In this document: positions 1-8,919 of the stretch, piece after piece | Numbering within the stretch: the stretch's first letter is position 1 | Layout: each line of letters starts with the position of its first letter | Assembly: GCA_016125005.1 (NCBI GenBank) | Contig: WGMQ01000005.1 | Coordinates: forward strand, 86,504 to 150,503 | From: a bacterium | GTDB lineage: Bacteria; Sumerlaeota; Sumerlaeia; SLMS01 | Length of the DNA: 64,000 nt | Reading direction: 5' to 3' | Notes under the pieces: generated by a model | What the model saw: only the letters and a program-made list of their open reading frames with translations | What the model was told of the DNA's origin: nothing | Databases searched by the model: none | Translations under genes and position numbers: made by a program

Positions 1-938
1 GCCAGCGAATCGGCGCTCAGCACCGCGTCGAGCCGCTCGACGAAACCGAAGAAGCCCTCCAGCGAGTTGTCGGTCCCCGAGTCGAAAACCTGCCGCCCGA
101 CCAGCGAACCGGCCCGCGCCATCAGCTCGCGATGGAGCGCCGCCTCGCGCTTGCCGCCTAGCAGCACGACGCGCCATTCGGGGTGCTTTTCCACCAGCGC
201 CAGGAACTCGGCCATGCGCCCGGTGGTCCAGCCCTTGGTGGCGAACACCGGACCGCATCCGGTATTAAGGCCGATCACCTTGGTGCCCGCGGGAAGCGGC
301 TCTGCACCGAAAAGCTTCGTCCAGAGCGCCGCCGCCTCGCGACGACCCTCGTCGCTCACCGTCAGCGTGTAGCGCTCGCCCTCGTAGGGGAGCTCGGCCA
401 CCTCGCTCACGATCTGCGGCATCGACTTCTGATTTACGGTAAACTTGAGCGGATCGGACAGGCCGAGCCGCAGCGCGTACATGGCCGCCTCGTTCCAAAC
501 CGTGATCGTGTTGTAGGCCGTGGGGGCGAAACCCTGGCGGCGGTCCGCATCCAGGCGCGCGGAGAGCGCCACCGCGTGCGCGTCCTTGTCGAGGCAGATG
601 AGGCGCGAAAAGCGGCGACCTTCGAGCGCGGCGATTCCCGCCGGGCTGAAGGTGCGGATTTCGTCAACCAGCGGATCGCGGGCGATGGCCTCGCTTCCCG
701 CCTCAGTCAGCCAAACGATCCACGACGTCGGGTGCTCGCGCTTGAGCGCCGGCAGGATCGCCTTCGTCCGGAGCACATCCCCCATCGCCCCCAGCTTGAT
801 GATGAGGATCTGCTCGCCGCGCGGTTGATAATGCGTGCAGGAGGGGCAGCCGTCGTGCTTGTTGCAGGGCTTGTAGCCGCTGAAGTAGCGACAATCGGTG
901 CGGAGCTCGGACAGGGCGATCGTGGCAAATGTTGTCAT
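1..938 (-). CDS. Glycosyltransferase family 9 (heptosyltransferase-like), C-terminus cut by window edge
   Basis: The frame opens at ATG (936-938) and runs off the left edge without a stop, leaving 312 codons. About residues 40-60 read GEQILIIKLGAMGDVLRT, the N-terminal nucleotide-sugar motif of GT9 (ADP-heptose:LPS heptosyltransferase) proteins. The second half keeps family landmarks: NTGCGPVFATKGW, VVLLGG and, at the edge, LSADSL. An unusual cysteine-containing leader (YKPCNKHDGCPSC, about residues 23-35) precedes the first Rossmann strand and could bind a metal. GT9 enzymes transfer heptose or related sugars to the LPS core at the inner membrane, which agrees with the lipid A genes further right. 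The acceptor cannot be predicted. The gene is divergent from the dipeptidase gene. Confidence 0.8.
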   Translation of the reverse strand, partial: MTTFATIALSELRTDCRYFSGYKPCNKHDGCPSCTHYQPRGEQILIIKLGAMGDVLRTKAILPALKREHPTSWIVWLTEAGSEAIARDPLVDEIRTFSPAGIAALEGRRFSRLICLDKDAHAVALSARLDADRRQGFAPTAYNTITVWNEAAMYALRLGLSDPLKFTVNQKSMPQIVSEVAELPYEGERYTLTVSDEGRREAAALWTKLFGAEPLPAGTKVIGLNTGCGPVFATKGWTTGRMAEFLALVEKHPEWRVVLLGGKREAALHRELMARAGSLVGRQVFDSGTDNSLEGFFGFVERLDAVLSADSL

Positions 939-1270
939 GGCGTGGGGGGCGACGGACGAAGCTCCTCGGGGTTAGGCAAGGGCCTCCAAGCTGACCACCG
1001 GGAAGGGAAACGCAATGGGGGATTCGCCGCAGGAGGTCGTAAAGGTCCGGATCCTTCGTTGGCCTGCGGTCGGTGGGCTCTGTCATGTATGTTGAATACA
1101 CTCCGTCGCCCACCGCCTTGGCCGCCTCGGCTGCGAACCTTTACGCCTCTCCTGAGTGATTCTCAGGAGTTGCTCCGATTCGCCGCCGCCGCCGAAAGAA
1201 CTCCTTGTCACGCTCGACCAATTTCCCAAGTCTTCGACCTTATTTGACTAAACGTCCAAAGGTTATTTCT
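939..1270. other. Divergent intergenic region with two inverted repeats
   Basis: This 332-base gap separates the GT9 gene and the dipeptidase gene and should hold both promoters. Two symmetric elements are visible: TGTAT-N5-ATACA at 1086-1100, operator-like in size, and an 8-bp perfect stem CTCCTGAG/CTCAGGAG with a 5-base loop at 1149-1169, in the dipeptidase leader. No T-run follows the stem, so a terminator is unlikely. No convincing sigma-70 boxes or small coding frame were found. Confidence 0.45.
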
Positions 1271-2806
1271 GTGTCCGAGCCCCGCGCCGCCGAACTGAAG
1301 AAGAGACTCGAATCGCTCCTCGCCTCCCTTGACGCCGACCTGCTCAGGGACAGCCAGCGCATCCTCACCTTCGAGACGGTTTCCGGCGGCAACCCGGAGC
1401 AGGAAGCCAAGTATCGCCAGCAGATTCCCGCCTGCCTCCTCTGGCTGCGCGAGCTGGCCACCCGCATGGGCTTCGAGTTCCGCCAGTGGGACAACAAGGT
1501 GGCCGAGATCGAGTGGGCCGAAGTCGCCGAAGCGGGCACGACCCGTCCCGTCATGGGCATCGCCGCCCACATCGACGTGGTGACCCCAGCCGGACGCTGG
1601 AAGTACGGTCCCTTCGACGGCACCATCGACCAGGGGATCCTTTACGGTCGCGGCACCCAGGACGACAAGGGGCCGCTGATCCAGGCCCTCTACGCCATGT
1701 ATATTGCCAAGGAAGCGGGCGTGGTCCCCTCCTGCGACATTCGCCTCATCATCGGCACGAAGGAAGAAACCGGCGACTGGTCCGACGTCGAGTTCTACAT
1801 CAAGCATCGCGGCGCCCCTGACTTCGGCTTCACCCCCGACGCCGAGTTCCCCCTCATCACCGGCGAGAAGGGGATGATCAACCTTGAGTTCACCGCCACC
1901 TGGCCCGCCGTCGCGGCCAACGCGGAAACCGGCATGGAATGGATTTCCCTCAAGGGCGGAGAGCGTTCGAACATCATCCCGGCCCTCAGCGAAGTGCTCC
2001 TCCGCTTCCCCGTTGAGAGCAAGCACGCCGTCATGAAGGAGCTGGTCCGCGAGACCACGCGCTTCACCGTCGAGAATCCCGGCTCCAACGTGACGCTCAT
2101 CCCGAACAACGAGACGGACAGCGCCGCCAAGGGCTACTACGAGGCGCTCGTTTCCTTCGTCGGCAAGGCGGCCCACAGCTCCCTGCCCGACAAGGGCTAC
2201 AACGCGATCACGGATTCTCTCCGGTTCTTCGCCGACGTCGAGACACTTCCCCCCGCGGTGCGCGCGTACATCCAGTTCCTGGCCCTGATGGCCTCCGCCA
2301 CCGACGGCAGCCCGCTCCAGATCGACAGCACCCACCCCTTCGTCGGCGCCACCACGGCGGCGTTGACCCTCTGCACCATCGAACCCACCAAGGGCTTTGG
2401 CCTGCTCAACGTCCGCCCGACCATGGGAATGGACTGCGCCACGGTCCTGGCCAACGCACGCGCCGCCACCGCGGCCTTTGCCGACGCCACCGGTCTGGAG
2501 ATCACCGTCGAGCCCCGTGGCGGACGCACCGTCGAGGCCATCTACCTCGATCCGGAAAAGCCCGGCATCGAGCAGTTCATCAACGCGCTGCGCTCCGGCT
2601 ACCAAGGCGTGACCGGCAAGCCCGGCGAACCCATGTCGATCGGCGGCACCACCTACGCCAAGGCGTTCCCGAACTTCTGCGCCTTTGGCCCCGTCGAGCA
2701 CGGCGTGGACGAGGAACTGGCCCACCAGGCCGACGAGCACCTGGCCCTCGACTCGATCCGCCGCAACACGCTCATCTACGCGCTCAGCATCGCGATGATG
2801 GGGTAG
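1271..2806 (+). CDS. M20-family dipeptidase/carboxypeptidase (PepV-like)
   Basis: A 511-aa zinc peptidase that probably removes residues from di- or short peptides in the cytoplasm. The di-zinc site is visible: H100 and D102 in AHIDVV, D131 in GRGTQDDKG, and the catalytic E165 with zinc ligand E166 in GTKEETG. A lid/dimerisation domain spans about residues 200-330, as in PepV. The frame could start at TTG 1205, but GTG 1271 is preferred because AAAGG lies 8-9 bases upstream and the protein then begins close to the usual family start. No signal peptide is present. The 3' end recurs as a relic at 5401-5460. Confidence 0.88.
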   Translation: MSEPRAAELKKRLESLLASLDADLLRDSQRILTFETVSGGNPEQEAKYRQQIPACLLWLRELATRMGFEFRQWDNKVAEIEWAEVAEAGTTRPVMGIAAHIDVVTPAGRWKYGPFDGTIDQGILYGRGTQDDKGPLIQALYAMYIAKEAGVVPSCDIRLIIGTKEETGDWSDVEFYIKHRGAPDFGFTPDAEFPLITGEKGMINLEFTATWPAVAANAETGMEWISLKGGERSNIIPALSEVLLRFPVESKHAVMKELVRETTRFTVENPGSNVTLIPNNETDSAAKGYYEALVSFVGKAAHSSLPDKGYNAITDSLRFFADVETLPPAVRAYIQFLALMASATDGSPLQIDSTHPFVGATTAALTLCTIEPTKGFGLLNVRPTMGMDCATVLANARAATAAFADATGLEITVEPRGGRTVEAIYLDPEKPGIEQFINALRSGYQGVTGKPGEPMSIGGTTYAKAFPNFCAFGPVEHGVDEELAHQADEHLALDSIRRNTLIYALSIAMMG

Positions 2807-2847
2807 CCAACCGCCACAGCCCCCCACTCGATCCGCTCCGCGGCGGA

Positions 2848-3474
2848 TTGCTGGTGCTTGTCTATCTCGTGATTGGACTGGCCCTCCCCCTGTTCGTCCG
2901 ATCCTGCGCCATTGAGACCACCTATATAGCCTTCCTCTTCCTCGATAAGGCCCTGCTGATCCTGATCGGGATCGTCGGACTCCTTGGACTCTACGGCGTC
3001 TTCCTCCATTGGAAAGGGGGGCAGCGGAAGCTCGCCATCCTTTGCCTAGGCCTCGCGCTCCTCAACATGATGATGGCAGATGTCTATGGATCCTGGAGAT
3101 GGATCATCCAATCACGCTTCACGGGAGACAACGGAGTTGCCGAGGTCCGTCGCCTCCTCGCCGAGGAAGTGACCCGACTCGAAGCAGCCAGCCCCAACCC
3201 CTTCGAGGGGGCCTCCTTCGATGCCTGGGATCCCGCCTTCATCGCCGAGTCCCGCCTCGCGCCCATTCAGCGGCGATTTGAATCCAAGTACGTTCGCCTA
3301 ATGCTCCTCGAACGGGGCCGTTACGCCTTGGTCCTCGACGACGGCGGCGGCCACCTCTCCCCATGGGGAATCGTCGTCGGTCCCCCCGACATGCTGCCCA
3401 CCGAGTTTCACATCCCCGTCTCCCAGACCTGGGAACCGGGCGTCTTCTTCTACGACGCCATCTCGCCGCGCTGA
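2848..3474 (+). CDS. Small membrane protein of unknown function
   Basis: A 208-aa protein that I do not recognise. Three hydrophobic segments occupy roughly residues 1-17, 25-52 and 60-78. They are followed by a soluble domain of about 125 residues rich in Glu, Arg, Pro and Trp. TTG 2848 is the first start in the frame; GTG 2854 is an alternative, and neither has a good ribosome-binding site. It follows the dipeptidase gene by 41 bases on the same strand, so cotranscription is plausible. Continuous codon use and clear membrane segments support a real gene. Confidence 0.6.
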   Translation: MLVLVYLVIGLALPLFVRSCAIETTYIAFLFLDKALLILIGIVGLLGLYGVFLHWKGGQRKLAILCLGLALLNMMMADVYGSWRWIIQSRFTGDNGVAEVRRLLAEEVTRLEAASPNPFEGASFDAWDPAFIAESRLAPIQRRFESKYVRLMLLERGRYALVLDDGGGHLSPWGIVVGPPDMLPTEFHIPVSQTWEPGVFFYDAISPR

Positions 3475-3857
3475 CCCCCTGCCCGTCAACGATGTCGAAA
3501 GAACCGGCACACACCTCGGCACTCCACCCGTGAATCGCCCTAATGGACCCACATCCTGTCAGAAGCGCTTTACTGTCCAACGCCCCGTGACCCTCGCGAA
3601 CCCTATGGCCCTTTTCGGTCAGCGGGACGACCGCATGCTTTCGCCGCGATGTTCGTAGGCTTGCATTTTCTCACCAAAACTTGTCCAATAAGGGCCACGT
3701 CATCAGGGCAATTTGTGCCACCCACTCGCGAGGTCCCTTTTGACCACTTTGACGAAGCGCGTCCAAAATCGCGTTGATCTGTTATGTCCACCTACCTACC
3801 AACCTGCGGTCCACATCACAAGACAGTGCCTTGCCCATCCCAGCCTCCGGAGATCAC
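3475..3857 (+). other. Intergenic region upstream of amtB
   Basis: This 383-base non-coding stretch must contain the amtB promoter. Two TTTGAC hexamers lie 9 bases apart at 3739-3744 and 3748-3753; the second could be a -35 element, but no matching -10 box follows at the right spacing. No GG-N10-GC sigma-54 promoter in the amtB direction and no RNA gene were found. Confidence 0.4.
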
Positions 3858-5330
3858 ATGGAACAGTATCACCCCTCGCTTGTGGAGCGCCGCCACCAGT
3901 CGCCCGCGCGCCCCCTTGTTGCCACCCTGGCGGCCTCTCTCCTCGCAGTATGCGCTACCTCCGTCATGGGACAGGATGCAGTGGCCGACGCCACCGCCGC
4001 CGTCACGGAGGTCGCCAGCACTGCCCCGGCCACCACTGAGGCCCTCCTCGCCGAGCTGACCAGCAAGGTCGCCGCCGCCCAGTCCGCCGCCGACAACGCC
4101 TGGATCCTCACCAGCTCCGCCCTCGTCCTCATGATGACCGCCCCCGGCCTCCTCCTCTTCTACGGCGGCCTTGTCCGCGCCAAGAACGTCCTCTCGGTCT
4201 TCATGCAGGGCTTCTTCCTCATGGCCCTCGTCTCGATCATCTGGCTCCTCTTCGGTTACAGCATCGCCTTCGGCGAAATGGAGGGTCCCCTCGGAGCCTT
4301 CGTCGGTGGCTTCGACCACCTCATGCTCGCTGGCGTCACCGGCGAACCGAGCGCCCTTTCCGTCACCCTCCCCGGCATCACCTTCTGCTTCTTCCAGCTC
4401 ATGTTCGCCATCATCACCCCCGCACTCATGTGCGGCGCATTCGCCGAACGCTTCCGCTTCAAGGCCCTCGTCCCCTTCATGATCCTGTGGGTGATCTTCA
4501 TCTACCTGCCGCTCGCCCACATGGTCTGGGGCCCCAATGGGTTCCTTAATGGCTGGAGCGAGGCCGCCACCATCAAGGCCCTCGACTTTGCCGGGGGCAC
4601 CGTGGTGCACATCAGCTCCGGTGTCTCTGCCCTCGTCATCGCCATCTACCTGGGCAAGCGCTATGGCTACCCCGGCAAGCAGTTCGTCCCCCACAACCTC
4701 GCCCTGAGCATGACGGGCGCCGGCCTCCTCTGGTTCGGATGGTTCGGCTTCAATGCCGGCAGCGCCCTCAATGCCGGACCCCTTGCCTCCTGGGCCTTCA
4801 TCAGCACCCATATGTCCGCCGCTGGCGCCACGATGTCCTGGATGGTTGCCGAGTGGCTCTTCCGCGGAAAGCCCAGCCTCCTCGGTGCAATCTCCGGGGC
4901 TGTCGCCGGCCTCGTGGCCGTCACCCCCGCCGCAGGCTTCGTCCACCCCGGCTCAGGCCTCATCATCGGCCTCATCGCCGGCTTCGTCTGCTGGTTCACC
5001 TGCGCGAAGCTGAAGGAAAAGCTCGGCTATGACGACTCCCTCGACGTCTTCGGCGTCCACGGCGTCGGCGGCATCCTCGGCGCCGTCCTCACCGGCGTCT
5101 TCGCCCACTCCGACATCAATGGCATGTCCGGCCTCATCGACGGCAATCCCGGCCAGGTCGTGCAGCAAATCCTCGCCGTCCTTGTCACCATCGTCATGGC
5201 CGTCATTGGCACCATCATCTTCATGGTCCTCGTCGACAGAACCATCGGCGCCAAGGCTTCGAACGACGATCAGGAACTCGGCCTCGACATTGTGGACCAC
5301 GGCGAACGCGCCTACCACGAAGCCAGCTAA
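3858..5330 (+). CDS. amtB: Ammonium transporter AmtB/Amt family
   Basis: A 490-aa inner-membrane ammonium channel. The start at ATG 3858 has GGAG five to six bases upstream and yields an arginine-containing signal peptide ending near SVMG-Q, typical of Amt proteins with a cleaved leader. Eleven or so membrane helices follow from about residue 75. Family signatures include LLFYGGLVRAKN, the first pore histidine in GTVVHISSG, GLLWFGWFGFNAGS, and the second pore histidine in FGVHGVGG. The long acidic and alanine-rich linker after the leader (about residues 40-70) is variable in this family. No glnK/glnB gene lies beside it, which is less common. A strong hairpin follows the stop. Confidence 0.95.
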   Translation: MEQYHPSLVERRHQSPARPLVATLAASLLAVCATSVMGQDAVADATAAVTEVASTAPATTEALLAELTSKVAAAQSAADNAWILTSSALVLMMTAPGLLLFYGGLVRAKNVLSVFMQGFFLMALVSIIWLLFGYSIAFGEMEGPLGAFVGGFDHLMLAGVTGEPSALSVTLPGITFCFFQLMFAIITPALMCGAFAERFRFKALVPFMILWVIFIYLPLAHMVWGPNGFLNGWSEAATIKALDFAGGTVVHISSGVSALVIAIYLGKRYGYPGKQFVPHNLALSMTGAGLLWFGWFGFNAGSALNAGPLASWAFISTHMSAAGATMSWMVAEWLFRGKPSLLGAISGAVAGLVAVTPAAGFVHPGSGLIIGLIAGFVCWFTCAKLKEKLGYDDSLDVFGVHGVGGILGAVLTGVFAHSDINGMSGLIDGNPGQVVQQILAVLVTIVMAVIGTIIFMVLVDRTIGAKASNDDQELGLDIVDHGERAYHEAS

Positions 5331-5356
5331 CCCACACGCAGAACCCGGCAGGAAAG

Positions 5357-5400
5357 CGGCCCGCCACGATCATCCGTGGCGGGCCGTTGTCTATATTTCT
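5357..5400 (+). terminator. Rho-independent-type terminator after amtB
   Basis: A perfect 12-bp stem (5357-5368 with 5375-5386) and a 6-base loop lie 26 bases after the amtB stop. The following TTGTCTATATTT is only moderately T-rich. Confidence 0.75.
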
Positions 5401-5460
5401 ATGCATCCGTTCCGCTGTAACGCCCTCGTCTATGCGCTCAGCATCGCGATGATGGGGTAA
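5401..5460 (+). pseudogene. Relic of the 3' end of an M20 dipeptidase gene
   Basis: The last 15 or so codons read NALVYALSIAMMG-stop and match the dipeptidase end at 2764-2806 (NTLIYALSIAMMG-stop). Positions 5434-5459 are identical over 26 bases to 2780-2805. Upstream of that block the two copies differ by synonymous or conservative changes, the stop codons differ (TAA versus TAG), and the older sequence has a 3-base insertion. This looks like the remains of a diverged paralogue, or one arm of an att-like direct repeat. Nothing upstream of about 5405 aligns. Confidence 0.6.
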
Positions 5461-5463
5461 GGA

Positions 5464-6507
5464 TCACTCCGCCTTTAGCCCCATCTGACGACGGGTCTCT
5501 GCGAGCGACAACGGCCCGAAGCGGTCGAAGGCGGAGGGCATCAGGTTCGCCGTCGAAACATCCAGCGCTCGCCTGTCGCCGACGATGGCGGGTGTCAGGT
5601 CGTCGGAGCCCTCTGCCATGATCACGGCTCCGTCCGGATAGACATCCCGCAGGTTGAAGAACGTCTTCGGGAAATCCGCTGGCAACGCCTCGATATGGAG
5701 AAGGGCGTAGTCCCATTTGAGGATCTCCCCCTGCGTGCCGAGCACCTGGGTGGAGGTGGCCTTTGCCGGGATTCGATGCCCCTTGTAGCTGGTCCAGCCC
5801 GACACCTCAATCATGTTCACCTTCACGCCGTCGGCCAAAGAGGTGACGCTCTTCAGTGCCCCCGATTCGTAGCGATAGACGTCATCGAACACGGGCTGTC
5901 CCTTCAGGCTGATCGTGATGGTCTCGGCGGTTCCGACGCTGCTGTAACTCACGGTGCGCTGCCGAAAGGCTCTTCTCAATCGTTCATCGCGGTCGGTGAT
6001 ACCCAGTCGCTTGAAAGTCTCCACCAGTTCCTCGCGCGACATGGGCGGATCGGTTTGGCCCGGATCGCACCACTCGGAAAGGGGGAACTCGACAGCGGCG
6101 GTGCTTCGATAGGTCAGCCCGGCCAGCGACAGGCCGAACTGAAATTCGGTCACCTGATTCTTCGGTCGTAGCCACCCCCCGTTCATCCCATTGCCCCAGG
6201 TCCAGGTCCCGTTGCCGTCGAACGACCAGATCGTGCGGTCATCCCCCGAGAAGTCCTTGTCGGGAAAAGCGCTCAACATCTCCGCATACTCAAGAGACCC
6301 CATCTTGACCGTCAGGCAGCGATCAACCGTGCCGTCGGGACCGCGCTTCTCCACAATGGCGGCACAGCTCGCCATGTCGGCCTCGATGGCGGCCAGACGA
6401 CTCAGCAGCGCACTCAACGTGTAAGTCGACGCCCGGTCATCCCCGCTTGCAGGAAGCGGGGAAACGGCGCACAGAAGCAATGCCATTAGACAAAGGTATT
6501 TTCTCAT
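5464..6507 (-). CDS. Exported protein of unknown function, possibly LolA-like
   Basis: A 347-aa protein with a clear signal peptide (MRKYLCLMALLLCAVSPLPASG). ATG 6507 was chosen because the leader is ideal there and because it overlaps the stop of the upstream cysteine-rich gene as ATGA, implying translational coupling. The mature part is rich in Trp, Tyr and Thr and has alternating beta-like stretches such as IWSFDGNGTWTWGNG and YKGHRIPAKATSTQ, the kind seen in LolA/LolB-like periplasmic folds. That fold assignment is inference only. It is the last gene of the three-gene unit 8808-5464 and lies 3 bases past the dipeptidase relic. Confidence 0.6.
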   Translation of the reverse strand: MRKYLCLMALLLCAVSPLPASGDDRASTYTLSALLSRLAAIEADMASCAAIVEKRGPDGTVDRCLTVKMGSLEYAEMLSAFPDKDFSGDDRTIWSFDGNGTWTWGNGMNGGWLRPKNQVTEFQFGLSLAGLTYRSTAAVEFPLSEWCDPGQTDPPMSREELVETFKRLGITDRDERLRRAFRQRTVSYSSVGTAETITISLKGQPVFDDVYRYESGALKSVTSLADGVKVNMIEVSGWTSYKGHRIPAKATSTQVLGTQGEILKWDYALLHIEALPADFPKTFFNLRDVYPDGAVIMAEGSDDLTPAIVGDRRALDVSTANLMPSAFDRFGPLSLAETRRQMGLKAE

Positions 6508-6938
6508 GGACAAAATGACCTGCCAGCGTAATTGGGCCCACATGTGTCCGCACAACAGCTCCCTCGCTTCCCACAGTTTCCGGACCAAGAATTCGAGACT
6601 TTGCAATAGGGCTGCCCATCCAGAGAAACGGCGCACGATCCGACCTTTCGGCGACCACAGCTCTGAGCGTCTTGGTGTCCCTGACAGTGCTGTTTCTCGT
6701 CTCCGGTAACCAAGCAAGCATAGCCGGAACTGCCAGGCGTCTCACAAATCTGGCAGACGTTGTTGAACGGTGCCTGTAAACAATAGTTGGCTGCATCACT
6801 CGCGCTAGCACAACCTATCGATGCTACGATGCAACAAGAACCATACTTGGCTTCTCCTGCGGCCGGAGCCCAATTGAATGACTGCAGAAGGCAGATTCCC
6901 AGAAGCAATAAAAAAAACAAGCAGTTTAATTTATTCAC
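6504..6938 (-). CDS. Secreted 16-cysteine small protein
   Basis: A 144-aa protein with a strong signal peptide (MNKLNCLFFLLLLGICLLQS, cleaved near NWAPAAG-E). The mature region of about 115 residues holds sixteen cysteines, including CC pairs in YGSCC and GSCCADTC, so a compact fold with up to eight disulfides is expected outside the cytoplasm. I do not recognise the family. It is A+T-richer than the genomic average, starts 4 bases after the TPR gene, and ends in an ATGA overlap with the next gene. The three products therefore probably act together. Confidence 0.65.
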   Translation of the reverse strand: MNKLNCLFFLLLLGICLLQSFNWAPAAGEAKYGSCCIVASIGCASASDAANYCLQAPFNNVCQICETPGSSGYACLVTGDEKQHCQGHQDAQSCGRRKVGSCAVSLDGQPYCKVSNSWSGNCGKRGSCCADTCGPNYAGRSFCP

Positions 6939-6942
6939 AATA

Positions 6943-8808
6943 TCACCAGTTTACCTTGTTCAGTTTGCACTCAGGCCATCTTTCGTTGACATACGTCTTA
7001 ATTCTCAAAAAATCTGACACATCGCCCTGTTTCTTGGCAACAAGAGCGGCGTCGAACCATGCATACGCATGATAATTCAATGTGTAAAAGAAGGGTGCGT
7101 CCTCGGGAATTTCGTCTCTGACCTTCTTCATTAAAGTGGAAGCCTCGTCATATTGATTCATTTGACGAAGGCTTGACCATGAAAAGTAACTTGCGGTACC
7201 CAGCTCACGGTACTGTTTGGGATAGAGTCGCCACATCTTCTGTTCCATCGCCACGACGGTTGTAAATTCGTTCTGTAGATAATGGGATTCTAAAGTCATC
7301 AGGTAAGCCACAGAGGTTACATCGGGTCCAAACTCCGAACTGTTTATGATTTCGCTGAGTACCTCGCGAACATTCGTCCATTCTTTGGCATCGTCACTCG
7401 CCTTTGTCTGTTCAAAATACAATCCCGCAGCCTCAATCGTGGCCAACCCCTTGTCGCGTGAATTGCTGTGCAGCGACTCACGCCAGTCAGCCTGAAGAGT
7501 TATGACTTTCTCAAGGGACTGAACGGTTTTTTCTGTAACCGGAGGCTCCGAAAATTCGCTCTGTCGTGGTCTATTGTAAATTTCTGAATGTGCGAGATTC
7601 TTCATTGCAAGTCGAGCCTCCAAAGTCCAAGGATGTCGCTCGTTAAGTACAGGAACCGCGGAAAGGAACTGCTCGAAAGCCTTGCTTGCTTCATCCCCCT
7701 TCCCAATTTTCGTCAGGAGGTAGGCTCGGCGCAACAGAGCCTCCTTTCGGAAGAAAGAGTCTGGGTTCTCTGTCAAGAAAAGATCGATCCTCGAAAGAGC
7801 TTCAAGTGAGTTCGCCTTGCCGACCTGCAGCGCCGCCCGTAGTTGCCTGTTCTCCTCTTCATAGTTGGAATTCTCGTAGACTTGTCCGGATATTTCTTCA
7901 CTTAACTTGGAGGCACGGCAAGCATACACTCCAAAAAGAGGCTCGGCAGTCATGAGGTTGCAAAGCCTGGAAGCCGCAAATAGGTCGTGGTGTCGAATCT
8001 TTTCGCAGTAGGCATACGTACGCTGCGCAACCAAAAGAATATCTACGGAGCGACTTCGCGCCCCTTGAGTACGAGCTACAAAGTCTTCGAGTTGGCCCGT
8101 AAGCATTGCGTTGTCGACATCTGGATTGGCGGAATCGCGTAGCAGCTTAAGCCACATCATAGCAGCTTTTGATTCACCGAAAGCCCCTGGATCGCATTGA
8201 TATGCACGATCAAAGTAGTCTTCGGCGGTGTCTAAGTCGCCTGATCTACTAAGGTGGATGTAGCCGCAGTGGACAAGTGCTTCTGCTCTATTTGTGAAAC
8301 TTACGTCTTGTGCAAAGTTTGTCGTGTGAGCAATGTACTCATCATATTTCTTGGCTTTCCAGAAGTGCCGAAGTAGGTCGATTTTCGCTTGTGGGGCGTC
8401 TGGAGACTGTGAGCATTGATCGGCGATCTTCATCCATAATTCAACAGCCTCTTCTTCTTTTCCATATCCCACGAGAATTGGGCAACACAACAAGTCGACT
8501 TTGCAGAGGTACGGACTCTCGGGGTTCTTGTTTCGAATACTGTCTGCCAGTCGCAATACATCACTTGATCTTCCCATATCGAAAAGACATGCTGCTTCTT
8601 TGTACTCAAAAAGAGATTCGAATTGTTTTTTGTCAGCCTGCTGAAGGACGGACCTGCTAAGATTCTTCGCCTGATCGTACTCTTTTGTTTTGTACTTTAA
8701 CAATACTTCTCGGACGTCTAACGGGAGAGCGTCCACGTTCAATTGCGCCACCCCTGAATGGGCCAATGATAGAATTGTGACTACAGCAAGTGTAGCGAGC
8801 TTTTGCAT
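6943..8808 (-). CDS. Exported TPR-repeat protein, unknown function
   Basis: A 621-aa protein. ATG 8808 is preceded by GGAGGG at 4-base spacing and gives a signal peptide (MQKLATLAVVTILSLAHSGVAQ). Nearly all of the rest is helical TPR-like sequence with repeats spaced about 34-40 residues, for example around YDQAKNLSRSVLQQA, AVELWMKIADQC, DTAEDYFDRAYQCDPGAF and DEASKAFEQFLSAVP. Such proteins usually scaffold periplasmic complexes. The gene is visibly A+T-richer than its neighbours and has more AAA, AAT and TTT codons, suggesting acquisition from another source. It heads the three-gene unit. Confidence 0.7.
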   Translation of the reverse strand: MQKLATLAVVTILSLAHSGVAQLNVDALPLDVREVLLKYKTKEYDQAKNLSRSVLQQADKKQFESLFEYKEAACLFDMGRSSDVLRLADSIRNKNPESPYLCKVDLLCCPILVGYGKEEEAVELWMKIADQCSQSPDAPQAKIDLLRHFWKAKKYDEYIAHTTNFAQDVSFTNRAEALVHCGYIHLSRSGDLDTAEDYFDRAYQCDPGAFGESKAAMMWLKLLRDSANPDVDNAMLTGQLEDFVARTQGARSRSVDILLVAQRTYAYCEKIRHHDLFAASRLCNLMTAEPLFGVYACRASKLSEEISGQVYENSNYEEENRQLRAALQVGKANSLEALSRIDLFLTENPDSFFRKEALLRRAYLLTKIGKGDEASKAFEQFLSAVPVLNERHPWTLEARLAMKNLAHSEIYNRPRQSEFSEPPVTEKTVQSLEKVITLQADWRESLHSNSRDKGLATIEAAGLYFEQTKASDDAKEWTNVREVLSEIINSSEFGPDVTSVAYLMTLESHYLQNEFTTVVAMEQKMWRLYPKQYRELGTASYFSWSSLRQMNQYDEASTLMKKVRDEIPEDAPFFYTLNYHAYAWFDAALVAKKQGDVSDFLRIKTYVNERWPECKLNKVNW

Positions 8809-8919
8809 GAAACCCTCCAAAAATGTGGATGTTAGTGAAGATGGGGAGCGACGCGACGCAAGGAAATTTGTTCGGGGGAGTTGAGAACGAAAAGGCTTGA
8901 GGAGAATTGACCGAAGTCC

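Noticed and set aside
183..1247. A 354-codon plus-strand frame at the left end
   Set aside because: It is antisense to the GT9 gene and has the composition of a shadow.
1208..2827. A 539-codon frame opposite the dipeptidase gene
   Set aside because: Gly/Val/Asp-rich shadow with no domain; the plus-strand M20 motifs are clear.
3690..3740. Sigma-54 promoter before amtB
   Set aside because: The only TGGCAC-like match lies on the wrong strand with 8 rather than 10 bases between GG and GC.
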